Positions 24,448 through 36,447 are shown, counted from the first letter of the stretch. The stretch is DNA of 64,000 nucleotides from Myxocyprinus asiaticus (GCF_019703515.2 NC_059374.1:16370595-16434594), one strand, 5' to 3'. Notes: generated from the letters alone by a model not told the origin. A program made the numbers and translations.

Positions 24448-24690
24448 TTTTCACATTTTAGAATAATAGTAAAGTCATCAAAACTATGGAATAACATAAA
24501 TGGAACTATGGGAATTAGTTTGTGACTAAACAAAATCCAAAATAAATCAAAACTGTGTTATATTTTAGCATCTTCAAAGTAGTCACCCTTTGCCTAGAAT
24601 TTGCAGACATGAACTCTTGACATTTTCTCAACCAACACCCTGGGATGCTTTTTAAACAGTACTGAAGGAGTTCCCATCTTCTGTTATACA
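24448..24690 (+). mobile_element. Right piece of the split Tc1-like element
   Basis: The blocks TTTTAGAATAATAGTAAAGTC, AAATCAAAACTGTGTTATAT and AAGTAGTCACCCTTTGCC are the familiar subterminal sequence of fish Tc1-type repeats and continue the fragment at 16941-17000 in the same orientation. It ends near GAAGGAGTTCCCATCT. Confidence 0.6.
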
Positions 24691-24985
24691 CCAGTATGAT
24701 GTTCATGGGAATTGTTCAGAGGGTGTCCGTAAAGAAAGAATGCAAACAAAATGAGTATAAATACATCTGTGCTGTTTTCTGTTACATAAATGAATGTTTC
24801 ACGGCTATGGTAACTCGCTGATGAAATAAACCACCCTTATTATCTTACATAACCAGGAATCTGTCTCACTCACTGAACACAGATGGTCAGCAGCATCAGG
24901 TGTGTGCATGTGGAAATTGATCATGTTAGTATCTCAAAAGCAATGCAGTTTCTTTTAAGTTAGAGCATATGATAACCACCCTGTC
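24691..24985. other. Gene-free stretch
   Basis: Nothing recognised. Confidence 0.5.
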
Positions 24986-25014
24986 ATACAAGTCAAGTCA
25001 TTTTTATTTGTATA

Positions 25015-25121
25015 GCTGCCGTGTGTGTGTTTGTGTTGTGTGTCTTTTTGTTGAAATTAAATATTATTTTGACTGATCAGCTGGTTCCTGCCTCCTCCTT
25101 TCCCAACCTTAACTATGTTAC
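25015..25121 (-). mobile_element. LTR fragment related to the solo LTR at 15591
   Basis: The last ~50 bp (TTGACTGATCAGCTGGTTCC, then CTGCCTCCTCCTTTCCCAACC and TTACA) match the reverse complement of 15591-15650. The upstream GTGTGTGTTTGTG-rich block also corresponds. Only the 3' half of the LTR (in minus-of-15591 orientation) is present, embedded in the LINE 3' UTR. Confidence 0.6.
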
Positions 25122-25318
25122 AATTAGGTGTATGCCTGGTTAAATAGACTAGTAAATAGAACAATCTTTAGTCTAGACTTCAAATGAGTGAGTGTGTCTG
25201 CATCCCGAACAGGGAGACTATTCCATAGTTTAGTAGCCAAATATGAAAAGGATCTACCACCTTTTGTGGATTTTGATATTCTTGGAATTATTAACAAGCC
25301 ATAATTTTGTTATCGTAA

Positions 25319-25603
25319 TTAACGTGATGGAATATAGTCACTTAAGTACTGTGGAGCTAGACCATTCAAAGCTTTGTAAGTAGTTAACAGAATTTTAAAA
25401 TGAATACAAAATTCAACAGGTAGCCAATGTAACGACGATAAAATTGGGCAAATATGATCATATTTTTTGGTTGTAGTCAGCACTCTGGCAGCTGCATTTT
25501 TAACCAATTTAAGTTTATTTATTGAACTTGCTGTACATCCTCCCAGTAATGCATTACAATAATCTAGTCTTGAGGTCAAGACTATGTTTTTCAGCATCAG
25601 CAA
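25319..25603 (-). pseudogene. LINE ORF2 C-terminal domain
   Basis: A 94-residue open frame with SRLDYCNALLGGCTASSINK, LVKNAAARVL and LHWLPVEFCIHFKILLTTYK, the conserved region downstream of RT in L2-group LINEs. It is a remnant: it lacks RT in cis and ends early. Confidence 0.8.
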
Positions 25604-26193
25604 CAGACAGCATGTGTCATAAATTAGAAATATTTCTCAGGTGGAAAAATGGTATCAAATATAACACCTAAGTTCTTCGCTGTAGAAGACGACGTAACAG
25701 TACATCCATTGAGAGTCAAATTATATTTTAGAGGCTTATTTTTAGAGGTTTTTGGTCCAATAATTAGTACCTCCAGTGGCGGGCCGTGCATTTAAAGAAA
25801 ATCAGTGTGATTCATGCCATTAAGAAAACACAGTTTCACAATGAATAAGACACCCTATGCCTTTGGGCATCATACATTATGTCACAGCTAACTAGTAATA
25901 CCAATTGACATTTTAAAAACACGTCCAAAAGCCAGAACTTGAAATGACACTTAATGCTCAAGCAAGCCTAATTTTAACTGCAGCATGACATTTGTGAAAT
26001 GAACGTCTCTCGAACAGACATTCAAAAATCATAATTTTTCATATGAATCTACCAAGGAGGTATATAATACCTGGAAAAATCTATCTAATAATATTTGTGA
26101 TTTAAATGTTGCTTGTGTAGCAGTAGCCGTTTACTCCCCCTGATGTTGATCGTCAGGTAGTGATTAGTTCTGGTTACGTAGGCTATAATCATA

Positions 26194-26420
26194 GGGGCAG
26201 TGGTAGCTCAGCGGTTAAGGCTCTGGGTTACTGACCAGAAGGTTGGGGGTTCAAGCCCCAGCACTGCCAAGATGCCACTGTTGGGCCCTTGAGCAAGGCC
26301 CTTGACCCTATCTGCTCCAGGGGCGCTGTATCATGGCTGACCCTGCACTCTGACCCCAGCCTAGCTGGGATATGTGAAAAAGAAGAATTTCACTGTATAT
26401 GTGCAAATGTATAATGTGTG
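26194..26420 (+). mobile_element. tRNA-derived SINE
   Basis: The head carries box A (GTGGTAGCTCAGCGG, about 26199-26213) and box B (GGTTCAAGCCCC, about 26248). The central part has the widely shared fish SINE core (CTGTTGGGCCCTTGAGCAAG, CTCCAGGGGCGCTG) and the tail reads GAAGAATTTCACTGTATATG. The boxes would be read by RNA polymerase III. The copy looks fairly well preserved. I would place it in the V-SINE/HE1-like group, but the subfamily is uncertain. Confidence 0.8.
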
Positions 26421-27440
26421 ATGAATATAGAAAATTATTTATATTATTAATATAAATACGCAGTGTGTGTGCTACCTGGATGTGTGTCATCCTAAGTGAC
26501 ATTGCGTCGCTGCCTTTCTGGCACTGTGTTCGAGCGCTCTAGAGTGGACTGAGGAACTATATGGTGGACCCTCATTGATGATTGTCTCCGTCTGCAAGCT
26601 TCTTTCCACGAAGGGAACGAGGATTGTATGATAGTAAACATCTTTCAGGTGTTTCAATATGCCTGGCTAAAGTTGCAGTGGGCTAATCTGAGAGTTTAAT
26701 GAGTGGCTTCAATAAATTATGTAGCCACCGCTCGAACGATTTCACAGCGTGAGCTGCATTGTCGGACTAATCTGGACTAGTGACTGTCTCTACTGCAACG
26801 CCGCTTCAACTTCATCGCTGACTGCTGTCTGTTGTTCACTCAGATAAGAGCGTTTTACTGTGTGGTTGCCTTCATTCTAGCTCTGACTAATATTGGTTAT
26901 CCAGAACGTAATGAGACTCGGGTGTGCTTGATGCTCATTTCTTCCAGTCGTCACCATGTCTATTCTTATTGTTTGGTTCGATTTTTTTCATTTTACTTTA
27001 ACCTGTTGATTTGTTTTTGTTTATTCAAAGTTGCATTTGTTTGTTTACATTGTAATCTGTGGATATATGGGATGGTTTCTTTGTTTTGATGTAGGTGTTT
27101 GGTCTTTTCTGTGTATTTAACTGATTTTTTTATTGACCCAAGGGTGCTCCATGTGACAATTATGAGGTAACAGCTTGGTATGTATTCCTCCAAAATGTGA
27201 TGAGAGTAAATCTCCGTATCATTATTTGTATAATAGTACTTTGTACTATTGATGGGAGTGCTGTGTGCTTTTGGGTCTAATAATTATTTTGCTTTCTTTC
27301 TATTGTCCCCCATCCCTTACTTTTGGGTTACGGAGGGTTGTCCTCTCCTTGTTTACGTTATGTTCATTTAAATTGAATGCTGTTGTGTATGCCTGTTCCT
27401 TTCATGTGTCATATGATTTGTGCTTTCTTTTTGTTACAGA

Positions 27441-27622
27441 ATTGTGGATGCAAGAAGATAGGCTGTCTGATATCTGTTTTCCTCATCCTCCTCCTCCTGG
27501 TGATGGTGCTTGTAGTGGTTGCTGTGTACAATACTGTGGTGCGAGTGCACGTGTGGCTGTGGTGCCCTTTTTTTAGGAGATCAGGGAGACCCCTTGGGGT
27601 GAGTGATCTTGCACGCTGACCC
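27441..27622 (+). other. Possible last exon encoding a single membrane segment
   Basis: A strong acceptor (TTCTTTTTGTTACAG, ending 27440) precedes an open stretch reading NCGCKKIGCLISVFLILLLL and then VMVLVVVAVYNTVVRVHVW, a clear hydrophobic membrane helix with a Cys- and basic-rich start and RR near the end. The frame stops at 27620-27622, and AATAAA (27781-27786) follows at a plausible distance. A possible upstream exon may overlap 26832-26930 (ending near GGTGTG), but this is weak. It could be a captured or dead gene piece. I do not recognise the protein. Confidence 0.3.
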
Positions 27623-27866
27623 CAATTCGTATTTGAAATAATTGCGTATTTTTGTTGTCTGAGTTTTGTGGGTTTTTTATTTTATTTTTATAAAATATTT
27701 ATTTATTTTTTTCTTGTTTTATATTTTTGCATCTTTTGTGATGATTGGTTGCTGCTGCTAGCTGCTGGATCATTCTATTCAATAAAATTGATTTTATCTT
27801 TTGTACCTTATTCATGACTCGTGCCTGACTCCAACTGATACGAACCTGTGAGCCTTGTGTGCTCTT

Positions 27867-27911
27867 AACTTTTCTAGGGTGATTCTCCGGTAGAATCGCC
27901 CTAGAAAAGTT
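27867..27911. repeat. 20-bp-arm hairpin
   Basis: AACTTTTCTAGGGTGATTCT (27867-27886) pairs with AGAATCGCCCTAGAAAAGTT (27892-27911), with one G-T type mismatch and a 5-base loop (CCGGT). It lies about 85 bp after the AATAAA signal at 27781. Confidence 0.85.
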
Positions 27912-27925
27912 GAAACACAGTGTTC

Positions 27926-27974
27926 TTTTTTTTTTTTTTTTTTTTTTGCACTACACTTTTTGGTTTCATTTATT

Positions 27975-28037
<63 letters not shown>
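27926..28037. repeat. T-run and (TA)n microsatellite
   Basis: About 22 T at 27926-27947 and about 29 TA units at 27979-28037. Confidence 0.95.
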
Positions 28038-28039
<2 letters not shown>

Positions 28040-28041
<2 letters not shown>

Positions 28042-29340
28042 TATTTTTTTATATATTTTGTTGTCCCTGTCCCCCTCAATCGCCACAATTGCAATAAATT
28101 TAGTTTCGTAAGGTTACACGGTTATGCTCGTTCTATTCAAGTTGGATGCGGGATATTCCTACTTGACCATAAATGCATTCCCCGATATTCGGAACTGCAA
28201 CTCTCCCGTTAGCTTAGCAGGGGTTTGACTCTCATTAGAGATGTCTCCTAGCAACCCAACTGATAAACAATGCTGCAGCGCTAGCATTTGTGATTCAGGT
28301 GTACGATTATCAAAAGTAATTAATCTAAAAAATTATCATTTTAATCGATTATTTATGTTTTATACACCTGTTTCTGCAGGTGTTTGTTAAACAAGCTTTA
28401 ATATCATGTAATGTGGAAACAAACTCATTTATTGATATGTTTACCACTTACTTTGTATATCTCCCTGAGTGTCGACATGTTTGTGTGGCATCATGCACCT
28501 GCATCTCGGCGAAATCAGAGTTGAGAATTTCTGCACAAGCCTACAAGTTGTAATTCTGACTTAAAGATGCATTCCTTTGCACTTTTCCTAGTAGGAAGTT
28601 GTAAAATCTGACTTTCCGAGTTGAATGGAACACAGAACTACTTTTCAAAACTTGATCCGACACTGAATGCTCAAGCAGCCTAATTTACATTTAGAAAACT
28701 CCTGATTTCTACATTGTTGCTTTAACAATGCAAAAAGCAATTACCAGTTTACTTGAAACGAAAATCAGTCCTCCTTTCCTGTTTAATAAATTAAGCAATC
28801 ACACGGTCATGCAGAACATCTCATGTTTTAAATCCATAAGGATCTCTTTCTCAACGGCAATACCAGCAGTGATGACACCCGACTGGTCAGACAGCTTGAT
28901 CTTACGCTTTTTGCTCTTGAATTACGTACATCACTTAAAGCGTGATTGCGTCACTCAAGTCCAGCTAGAAGGCCTCAACTGGGACATATCCTAAAGATCA
29001 CACCCACCAAGAACAAATAAATCAATCTGATTGGCTGATGAATCTGACAACCTGACTTTAGTTGCTCATTCATTTGCACTTTTGAGGAATTCTGAAGAAA
29101 TTCTGAAGGCCTGAGGGGGTTGAGCTCAATCTCACATGCTGCTTCGGCTTTGGCTTTGGCTTCAGGCTTCAGATTTGTGAAACAGTTGTCACACTTTGCT
29201 TGTAAGCATCAAGGAATAAATTCTGACTGGATAAACTTTTCGTTTTTTAAGAGTGGAAAGCGATTAAAAATACATAGGCAAAAAGGTGATTGAGAATGAA
29301 AGGTTGAAAAATATTTATTGATTTGGTATATTATGCCAGC
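28040..29340. other. Noncoding remainder of the insertion
   Basis: No coding content. Blocks such as 28460-28660 and 29020-29110 look like dispersed fish DNA-transposon sequence, in part repeating the motif at 25937-25974, but I cannot set boundaries. Confidence 0.4.
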
Positions 29341-29344
29341 AGAG

Positions 29345-30220
29345 AAGGCTTTGCTTGTCTGAATTGAGTAGAAGGAAATTTCTGGCCATCCAATCTTTGT
29401 TTTCATTGATACACTCTGCTAATTTGGAGAATTGTGAATTTTCGTTGGGTTTATAAAGTTGTGTATCATTGGCATAACAGTGGAAACTTATTCCACGATT
29501 CCTGATAATATCTCCCAGGGGAAGCACATATAAGGAGAAAAGCAGAGGCCCTAAAACTGATCCATGTGGCACTCCATACTTAGCTTTTGTTTGATTTGAC
29601 AATTCTTCGTTTACACATACAAAGTGGTAGTGGTCAGATAAATAGGACCTAAACCATGCTAATGCAAATCCACTAATGCCAACATAATTCTCCAGCCTAT
29701 TCAAGAGAATGTTGTGATCTATCGTGATGAAGGCAGCACTAAGATCTAAAAGCACTAGAAGAGAAGTGCAGCCACGATCAGATGATAAGAGCAAGTCATT
29801 TGTAACTGATAATTGCAGTCTCTGTACTGTGATGGGGCCTAAATCCTAATTGAAATTGTTCATATATACAATTTCTCTGTAGAAATGAACATAGTTGGAA
29901 AGACACTACCTTTTCTAGTATTTTCAACATAAATGGTAGATTTGAAATCGGTCTGTAATTAGCCAGTTCTCCAGGATCAAGCTGTGGCTTCTTAATAAGT
30001 GGTTTGATAACTGCCATTTTAAAGTTTCATGGGACATGGCCCAAGGATAGCGAGGAGTTAATAATATTAAGAAGAGGTTCTGAGATTACAGGGAATACCA
30101 TGAGTTTTGTTAGCTCTTCATGACCTATGAGAGCGAAGGATTGAAGTTGCTCGTAAGGAAAATTATGAGACACTGTTTTCTGAGGTGCTGTAACAGTTGA
30201 TTGCATAGTTCAAAGTTTAT
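29345..30220 (-). pseudogene. LINE (L2 group) reverse transcriptase, 5' half of the split copy
   Basis: Two frames continue each other. 29796-30017 encodes MAVIKPLIKKPQLDP, ELANYRPISNLPFMLKILEK and LGFRPHHSTETA. 29315-29794 encodes VLLDLSAAFITIDHN, GVPHGSVLGPLLFSLYV and CYANDTQLY. The catalytic YADD box is mutated to YAND (first Asp to Asn), so the enzyme is dead even apart from the stop and shift near 29795 and 30018. It ends at LLLNSDK, where relatives continue into the LIIGPKTS segment found at 25775. The 5' end, near 30220, is truncated. Confidence 0.85.
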
Positions 30221-32594
30221 TTCTGATTACAGTTTTATACAGTTTTATTTAACCTGTGAGTAGCAGGTCTTGCATCTGTGTAGTCTTAGAAATGATTTCA
30301 TGGTGCTGTTCTCCTTACAAGTGCAAGGGTCAAAATGCAAAAATGCTCTACAAATAACCATTTGAGTATTTCATGGATATTGATGGTGACCATAGTGTGG
30401 TTGGTGGGGTTGCTCTGTGTAAACATACAGCACATAATAACAGACCTCAAAGCAATTTTAGCACTGTCCCCTTTGTCTCCAACACAACAGGGTGGATTAA
30501 AAGCTTCATGCATTTTAGTTTTAGCAAATTAAATTGTGCTTTTTGGACATTAAAATGAAGATCTTGTAAATGGGTAGAACCAATGAAGAATAGTCTGTTA
30601 TTAATTAGAAATTTAGTCATATTTCGATTATCTTTCTGCCAATGTAAACCAAATTACCTATTTACTGACAAGCAGCTCCCCCCATCTCCCAAATTACTGA
30701 CAAGCGCCATTCCCCATCAGACATACAGTATTTGCATCGATCCAAATGTGTTTACTTTTCCCTGTGGCACTATTGGTAGCATCTTGCGCAAACAACTTAG
30801 CTTAAATGGCATATAGTCTCATTTTAGCCAACAAAAAGTATGTTAAAGTAGGCTCATATATAATAATGTGCAAAAAAAAAAAAAAAAAGTCCAAACCTAG
30901 ACTAAACATTCAAACATCTTTTAAAACATTTATTAATTTAAACATGTATAAACTTACTGTATATAAGACCTTGTGAAAACATGAAATAAGTTCCTGCAAT
31001 AATAGCAAAACCCTTCTACATAGGGGAACCTATACAAGCTTAGCATAAAATAGCGTAACGCAACGGTCCCATAGACATTCTATGGGCGGTACACTGGCGA
31101 GGAAACAAGAGGCCGTTTTTTATTTTAATTTTAATGGATGTCTATGGAGGTGATGCTTAATTACGCTGAATGAACAGCTTTTGTGAGGAAACAGCACATC
31201 ATTTAATGAATTGACTGCCTGTCTACTAATCTTCAACATGATTTACACTAAACAATCCTTTTGGAATGAACTATGTGGGGAGTTTAATACGATAATGATA
31301 TTGTTTTATAAGAGAAGACACTGACAATTTTGCGACAGGTAAGTGTCAGTTTACGGCTCTCCCCATGTTTTGTATGGTTTCTGCAAATGGTGACTTACTG
31401 TCGTAACACCCTAGTTGACCGTTAGGCTCTCTCCAGTGTAAAAAAAATGTGGAGGTTGTTATCTATAGGAGATCTCTAATAGTAGTATATAGTGAGTTTA
31501 CTCAGTATTAGGTACTACTGTTTAGTTACTGTGTTGTGGATTCTTCATACTTTTAGAGACTACATTTTCAGTGTTATTAATTTTCCATGTATTATAGCAT
31601 GTTTTGGATTTTGCACTGGATAGAGCACATTGTTATGGCAATGGAATCTTCACAACGCATTACACACATTCTGACTAGCATGTAACCTAGTTCACCTGTA
31701 TGTTTTTTTTTTTTTTTTTTTTCTCATTGATTGTGCATAGTATGTAGGTTATAATATTATATTTATTTTGTGGATATAGCTGATTTATCTCATATAGCTA
31801 ATATATAGGATGTGTTTGAGTTCAAGTGAAAAAAAAAATCCCAAAATAGGCTACTATGGATCATTTTAATCACCAATATTCAACAAGATATATTTATTTT
31901 TTGTTTGTTTGTTTGTTTGTTTTTTGTTAGTGCATTGGTAATATATTGCAGTGTTGTGTGTCACTCGTCATATATTCATCAACAATATGTTTTAAAGAAA
32001 ATTGTTTAATTGTTGTCATTTTGCATATTTTTCATCTAATCTTCATTATTGTAAACAAACATTTTCATCAGTAATTTTGTTTAAAGATTAACACTGGTTT
32101 AGGGTTTGGGTTAGGGGATAGAGTTAATAATATATGCTTACCTGTTGACTGGATTATATCATTGACAATTAAAAATACAACTCGCTTTTGGCGCCACCCT
32201 GTGGACATTTCACCTCAACAACACTTTCCAACTTTTGGCAACCCCTCCGCCCCCCCCCCCCACCCACACACACAAACACTGGCTTAACATTTATCAAGTG
32301 CCAAATTCCTTGGTGCAGAACATCCCTGCCATTTCTTGAGTCCCCTCGGGCCCTGGTTGGGTTTTAGACCTCTAATATAAACATGGTCACTAATACAAAT
32401 TGCCAGTCAATCCCGTACACAGTCAGACTCTGTGCAACAGTTCCTTTGATGGATTACTGAGGATCTGAATCTTAGATGAAAATCTACTTCCCTAAATTTA
32501 GACATACATACAGTATATGATTGCTTAAGTAGTTACTTTGATGTAAAATATTATGGAGAGGAAACAGCGTCTTAAGGTTCATTGTTTGCACATA

Positions 32595-32597
<3 letters not shown>
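30221..32597. other. Long gene-free stretch
   Basis: No recognised coding sequence. It includes A or T runs (30871-30888, 31702-31721) and a TTTG repeat (31902-31925). GGTTTAGGGTTTGGGTTAGG near 32098 is a motif often found in cyprinid SINE relics. Confidence 0.5.

Positions 32598-32637
<40 letters not shown>
32598..32637. repeat. (CT)n microsatellite
   Basis: About 19 CT units. Confidence 0.97.
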
Positions 32638-32641
<4 letters not shown>

Positions 32642-33670
32642 TTTCCTGCTGGATGACCTAGTATCATAAATCCTAGCATACATCTGTCTAATCCAGAGGG
32701 GAACTCAAATGAATGATTCAGGGCGTGGGATTGAGCGATCTTCAGCCTTTATGCACTGTGTATCACTAATTAGTCAGCATCGCCCAAGGTATCATACCAC
32801 TCATCTCCAATGTCTAATTGACAGTAGGGAAAACTCAGGATATGAAACAGTAATATAAAAGTATTACATTACCTTACAGCTTTCTGGGAAACTAAACATC
32901 GGCATCTATAGGTACTGTGGTGGAATACCCACCCATTTTCAAAACTAAAGGTAAAAATCAATAAAACTCACATCTTGCTGATGAATGTTTTCCGTGACTC
33001 AATGACAGTATTGATATGAAAAATTAATGAGATGACATAACTAAATATACTTATAGCTCTGAGTGTGGCACAAGAAAATATGGATAATAAATGCCATCAC
33101 TTGTAATTAATGCAGTGTTATGCTATTCCTTGCCTTTGTTGTTTTGTTTTATGTAAGTGGAACATCCAGAGAGTGTCTTTAAGTAACCATATAGCACAGT
33201 ATTTTGAAGATCATTCACATTCTGTTTGTAAGTTATTTTACTTTGGCATCAAACAAGCAAATGTTTATGGTTGGGAGGGTGACATTGGCAAATGTAGTAT
33301 AGGTATAGGGACACCTCCTTTTGATTTTGTAAGGTGTTTAAAATCACTGTTTGTGTATGACAATTTTGATGTCTGACGGAGTCCCTGTAGACAGTCAAAA
33401 CGTCATGTTTTAAAGTGGTCATTTAATACTTGTGAAAACCCTCTTTAGATGTGAAAGGAGAAAAGGCGTGAAATGTTGATGAGTTGAAATTATTTTTCAG
33501 CTTACTTATAGAGATTGCTGAGAGATACAAGAGAACAGGTAAGTAGGAAAGATTGAGCCTGATCTCATGAAAATTATGTGGCTGTTGCCACATTATTGCA
33601 AAATGATATTATGTGGTTCCTTTCACTTATCTCGGCAGTTCCAAGTTGAAATGTCTACTGTGTGGCATTA
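32638..33670. other. Gene-free stretch
   Basis: Nothing recognised; an 88-codon plus frame at 33110-33376 has no domain. Confidence 0.5.
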
Positions 33671-33671
33671 A

Positions 33672-34680
33672 AAGGGATGTCCCAATACTGATACTGTACT
33701 CATGTACTTGTACTCGTGCTGCAAAAAATGCTGATACCAAAAACCGATACCATCTGATGTATGAATGTCATTCCGTAAACTTTCAGCGCACAAACGTAAA
33801 ATCACTTTATGTTGTAGTGTGGTAATTGAATCACAAAAGCTGCAATTTAATGAGATAAATATAGTTTGCATGTGCTGCCCACTTCAAATGTGAGTGCTTG
33901 TGAATGTTTGGACCCAGTTTTGTGCAGACAATGACACAAAGTGCTCATACCTTTTAGAGATCCTTGGCTCATACACGGAAAACACCATCATGAGCATTGT
34001 ACGCTCTGTTTGTAACAGTGAGCAGAGCACTAATTCACTTTGTAGTGCAAGGCACATTCAGACTACATATTTATTAATTAAATACCAGCCTTTTGAAGTT
34101 TAATAATCACTTTGGGTCACCTTACGACTGGCTTTTCCGGACTGAGAAGCTACCAACATAAAACAGAAACACTTCAAAATAAAAGCTCAGCCAAAATAAA
34201 TGGTCAATTTAAATGGAAAAAAAAATGTATGACAGAAATAGATCACTACTGTATAGTTAGGTAATATAAACTGTAATACTACTACTACTACTACTAATAA
34301 GAATAAATCAATAGTAATTTTTGTATATTTAAGCAATATCTCACATCTGTCATGCTCTGTTATACAACACATTATTTGATAAAGTATAACTCCAATGTTG
34401 TATTTTGGACTGTGCTGTGAGGTTCTGGATAAAAGCACTTCATTGGCTAAAAATAATACAATATTATTTTTAAAAAATAATTTAATTTGATTAAAGTTTT
34501 AAAGAATTCATTTATTTAAACACCATTTTGATGATAACATTTAAATAAACTGTTGATATGGTATTCAAAAAAAAAAAAAAAAAAAAAAAAAAAACTGGTA
34601 TCGACTGTATCGGCGAGAACCAAAAAGGAAGTATCGGTACTCATACTCGTTCTCAAATAAATGGTACTGCGACATCCCTA
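33672..34680. mobile_element. Nonautonomous hAT-like element, ~1 kb
   Basis: The left end AAGGGATGTCCCAATACTG and the right end (reverse strand) TAGGGATGTCGCAGTACC share AGGGATGTC. Both ends continue into ATACTGATAC / TACTCAT-type runs. Such GGGATGTC ends with 'ACTCGTACT' subterminal repeats are common in fish hAT MITEs. The inside is noncoding, with a short (ACT)n run (34278-34297) and a 28-bp A-run (34567-34594). A target duplication is not clear. Confidence 0.6.
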
Positions 34681-34779
34681 GCTAAAATCAATTTAAATGT
34701 TCCCCCAAATCATTTTTAAGAGGTTTTTCAAAGTAATGCTCAACTGAGTTTTAAATAAACAAAACCTTCCTCCCTACCC

Positions 34780-34985
34780 TAAACCTTAAACTAAAACATA
34801 ATCGATAGTGTCATAAAAAGCACATATTAGATGAAAAACGCAATACCTCAAGCAACCATGTAATTTTGTGGTGCTTCTGTGACTTTCGACTCATGTTCTT
34901 CAGGACTCATACCCCAGTCTACTACATTGCACTCGCAATGCGATATCAGTTGAGCTACTGTGCAATTTGATCACACATTAGCTTC
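34780..34985 (-). mobile_element. Degraded tRNA-derived SINE
   Basis: On the minus strand CAGTAGCTCAACTGAT (34945-34960) resembles box A and GACTGGGGTATGAGTCC, about 35 bp further, a decayed box B. The downstream TTTAAGGTTTAGGGTAGGG (about 34775-34795) is the same motif type as in the relic at 13381-13565. Too decayed to be a tRNA gene. Confidence 0.6.
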
Positions 34986-36233
34986 AAAATGTTGTTGTTT
35001 ATGTAATGAAAATGTTAAAATGTATGGCTTTACAAGTCATGCACTATAGTAAAAATATTTAGATGTTTAGAGAGCCACACATAATAAGAGTAGTTCAGTC
35101 ATGACAACTTTCAGAAAGATTTAGCATGTTAATGTGGTTATGACATTGATAGGATATTCATCTAGATCTGCTACGCTGCTGCTGTAGAGCAAGTACGGAG
35201 ATTTGCTACAGCTAGAACATACACAGACATACTGAGTTAAGCATGTGGACATACTGCTGCACAAACAGACATAAATGCAATCCCCCTGTAGCATATCTAG
35301 ACAAGTGAAGCTGGGGAAGTGGAGGGTTTCAGAGAAAACTCTTGCAGCATGCTGCATTGAAACCAGCTTATTTGCAAACTGAGCAAATTTAAATGTTAGG
35401 CAAAGAAAGTGTACGCACCTATGAGCTTACACAATGTGAGCCGATTGGTTTGACATATCACATGTGAGCGAGCAGATTGGCTAACACATAACAAGTTCAA
35501 AGAACCTATCAGCCTAAACTTAGTAATTTATCCTTATGTGATCTTTCTGTGATATTGTACACAAACTCTAACAGCATTGTCTGTGCGTACCAAATGGGAA
35601 ATAGCACAAATCAGGATGAGAATGGTGGCTTGTTTTTCACGCAGTATTCCATAATAAAGTATAGAGTTTCTAGCAGTTTAAGAAACAGTGATTTTGATTA
35701 AATGTGCTCAGCTTTTATAATCCATCTAGTTTTATTGTAACATAAAGGATGTGAATGTTCTGCTGCTAAAACATGGGACAGATTGAAACATTCTGTGTCT
35801 GCTGTCCAATGTTGTGCCAATGCCATTGCAAATGTCATTTAGTTGCCCATTAGATGCAGACAGGCTTGCTACGATGCCATGAATTATCCATGGCTCATCT
35901 GTAGAGATATTACAAAGCCACACACCTTTCAGTTTCATTGTTGTGACTCTTAATTTCACACCCCAATGCCCTCTGAGCCAAGACCTTATCATGGATCAGG
36001 TCATAGCACAACCGGGTTGAGAGAAAAGGGTCACAACATAGAGGGAAATCAAAAACAAAGAGACACTTAGGAATATACAAACACCTCAGATAAAACCAAC
36101 CCATCTGTAAGCCAAGATTTACAAGCAGCAATTCAAAAGGTTACACACTTATGGAAATGGAAAGACTTGTCAGTGAGGGCAGTTTTGCCTCATTGCTGCA
36201 GTTTTGAAGGAGTAGAGTTCAAGCAAGATGTTC
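34986..36233. other. Gene-free stretch
   Basis: Overlapping minus frames at 35732-36131 have no recognisable domain. Nothing else seen. Confidence 0.45.
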
Positions 36234-36447
36234 TTAAAGGAACAGTTCATCCAAAAATCATAGTTCATCATTTACTTACAATCACAATGTTCCAAACTGG
36301 TTTGGCTTGTTTGAATAAATTGCATGTTGACTGAGGCTGTCAGTCCCTAACATTCTGCCTGAACATTTCCTTTTTTGTTCCACAATAGAAAGTCATATGG
36401 ATTTGAAACAACATGAATGGCAACTAAATGATAACAGAATTTTGTTG
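36234..36447 (+). mobile_element. MITE copy (family of 43780-44097), right end decayed
   Basis: Starts CTTAAAGGAACAGTTCATCC; the inner block GAGGCTGTCAGTCCCTAACATTCTG and the right-arm block AGAAAGTCATATGGATTTG match the better copy at 43780. The final inverted terminus is lost. Confidence 0.7.

Larger units (their letters stand above)
24988..25782 (-). mobile_element. LINE (L2 group) 3' half, split copy
   Basis: The minus-strand tail reads TATACAAATAAAAATGACTTG (24993-25014), an L2-type end. Upstream lies the post-RT domain (25319-25603: LDYCNALLGG, KNAAARVLTTTKKYDHI, LSSLHWLPVEFCIHFKIL). Further upstream IGPKTSKNKPLKYNLTLNG (about 25700-25775) is the segment that normally follows the RT palm. 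The 5' half of the same element lies at 29345-30220, separated by a 3.56-kb insertion. Confidence 0.8.
25783..29344. mobile_element. 3.56-kb insertion splitting the LINE (putative DNA transposon, composite)
   Basis: The left edge follows the LINE at GTACCTC and begins CAGTGGCGGGCCGTGCATTT, a form of DNA-transposon terminus common in fish; the right edge reads TATGCCAGCAGAGAAGGCTTTGC. A clean inverted repeat between the two edges is not visible to me. Inside are a SINE, a possible exon, a hairpin, microsatellite sequence and two diverged direct repeats around AATGCTCAAGCA (25955 and 28664). Treating everything as one insertion is inference from the continuity of the flanking LINE. Confidence 0.5.

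Noticed and set aside
26194..26270. tRNA gene
   Set aside because: Good A and B boxes, but the sequence continues into a SINE core and tail.
35732..36131. Overlapping minus-strand frames as a gene relic
   Set aside because: I considered a transposase remnant but found no motif to support it.
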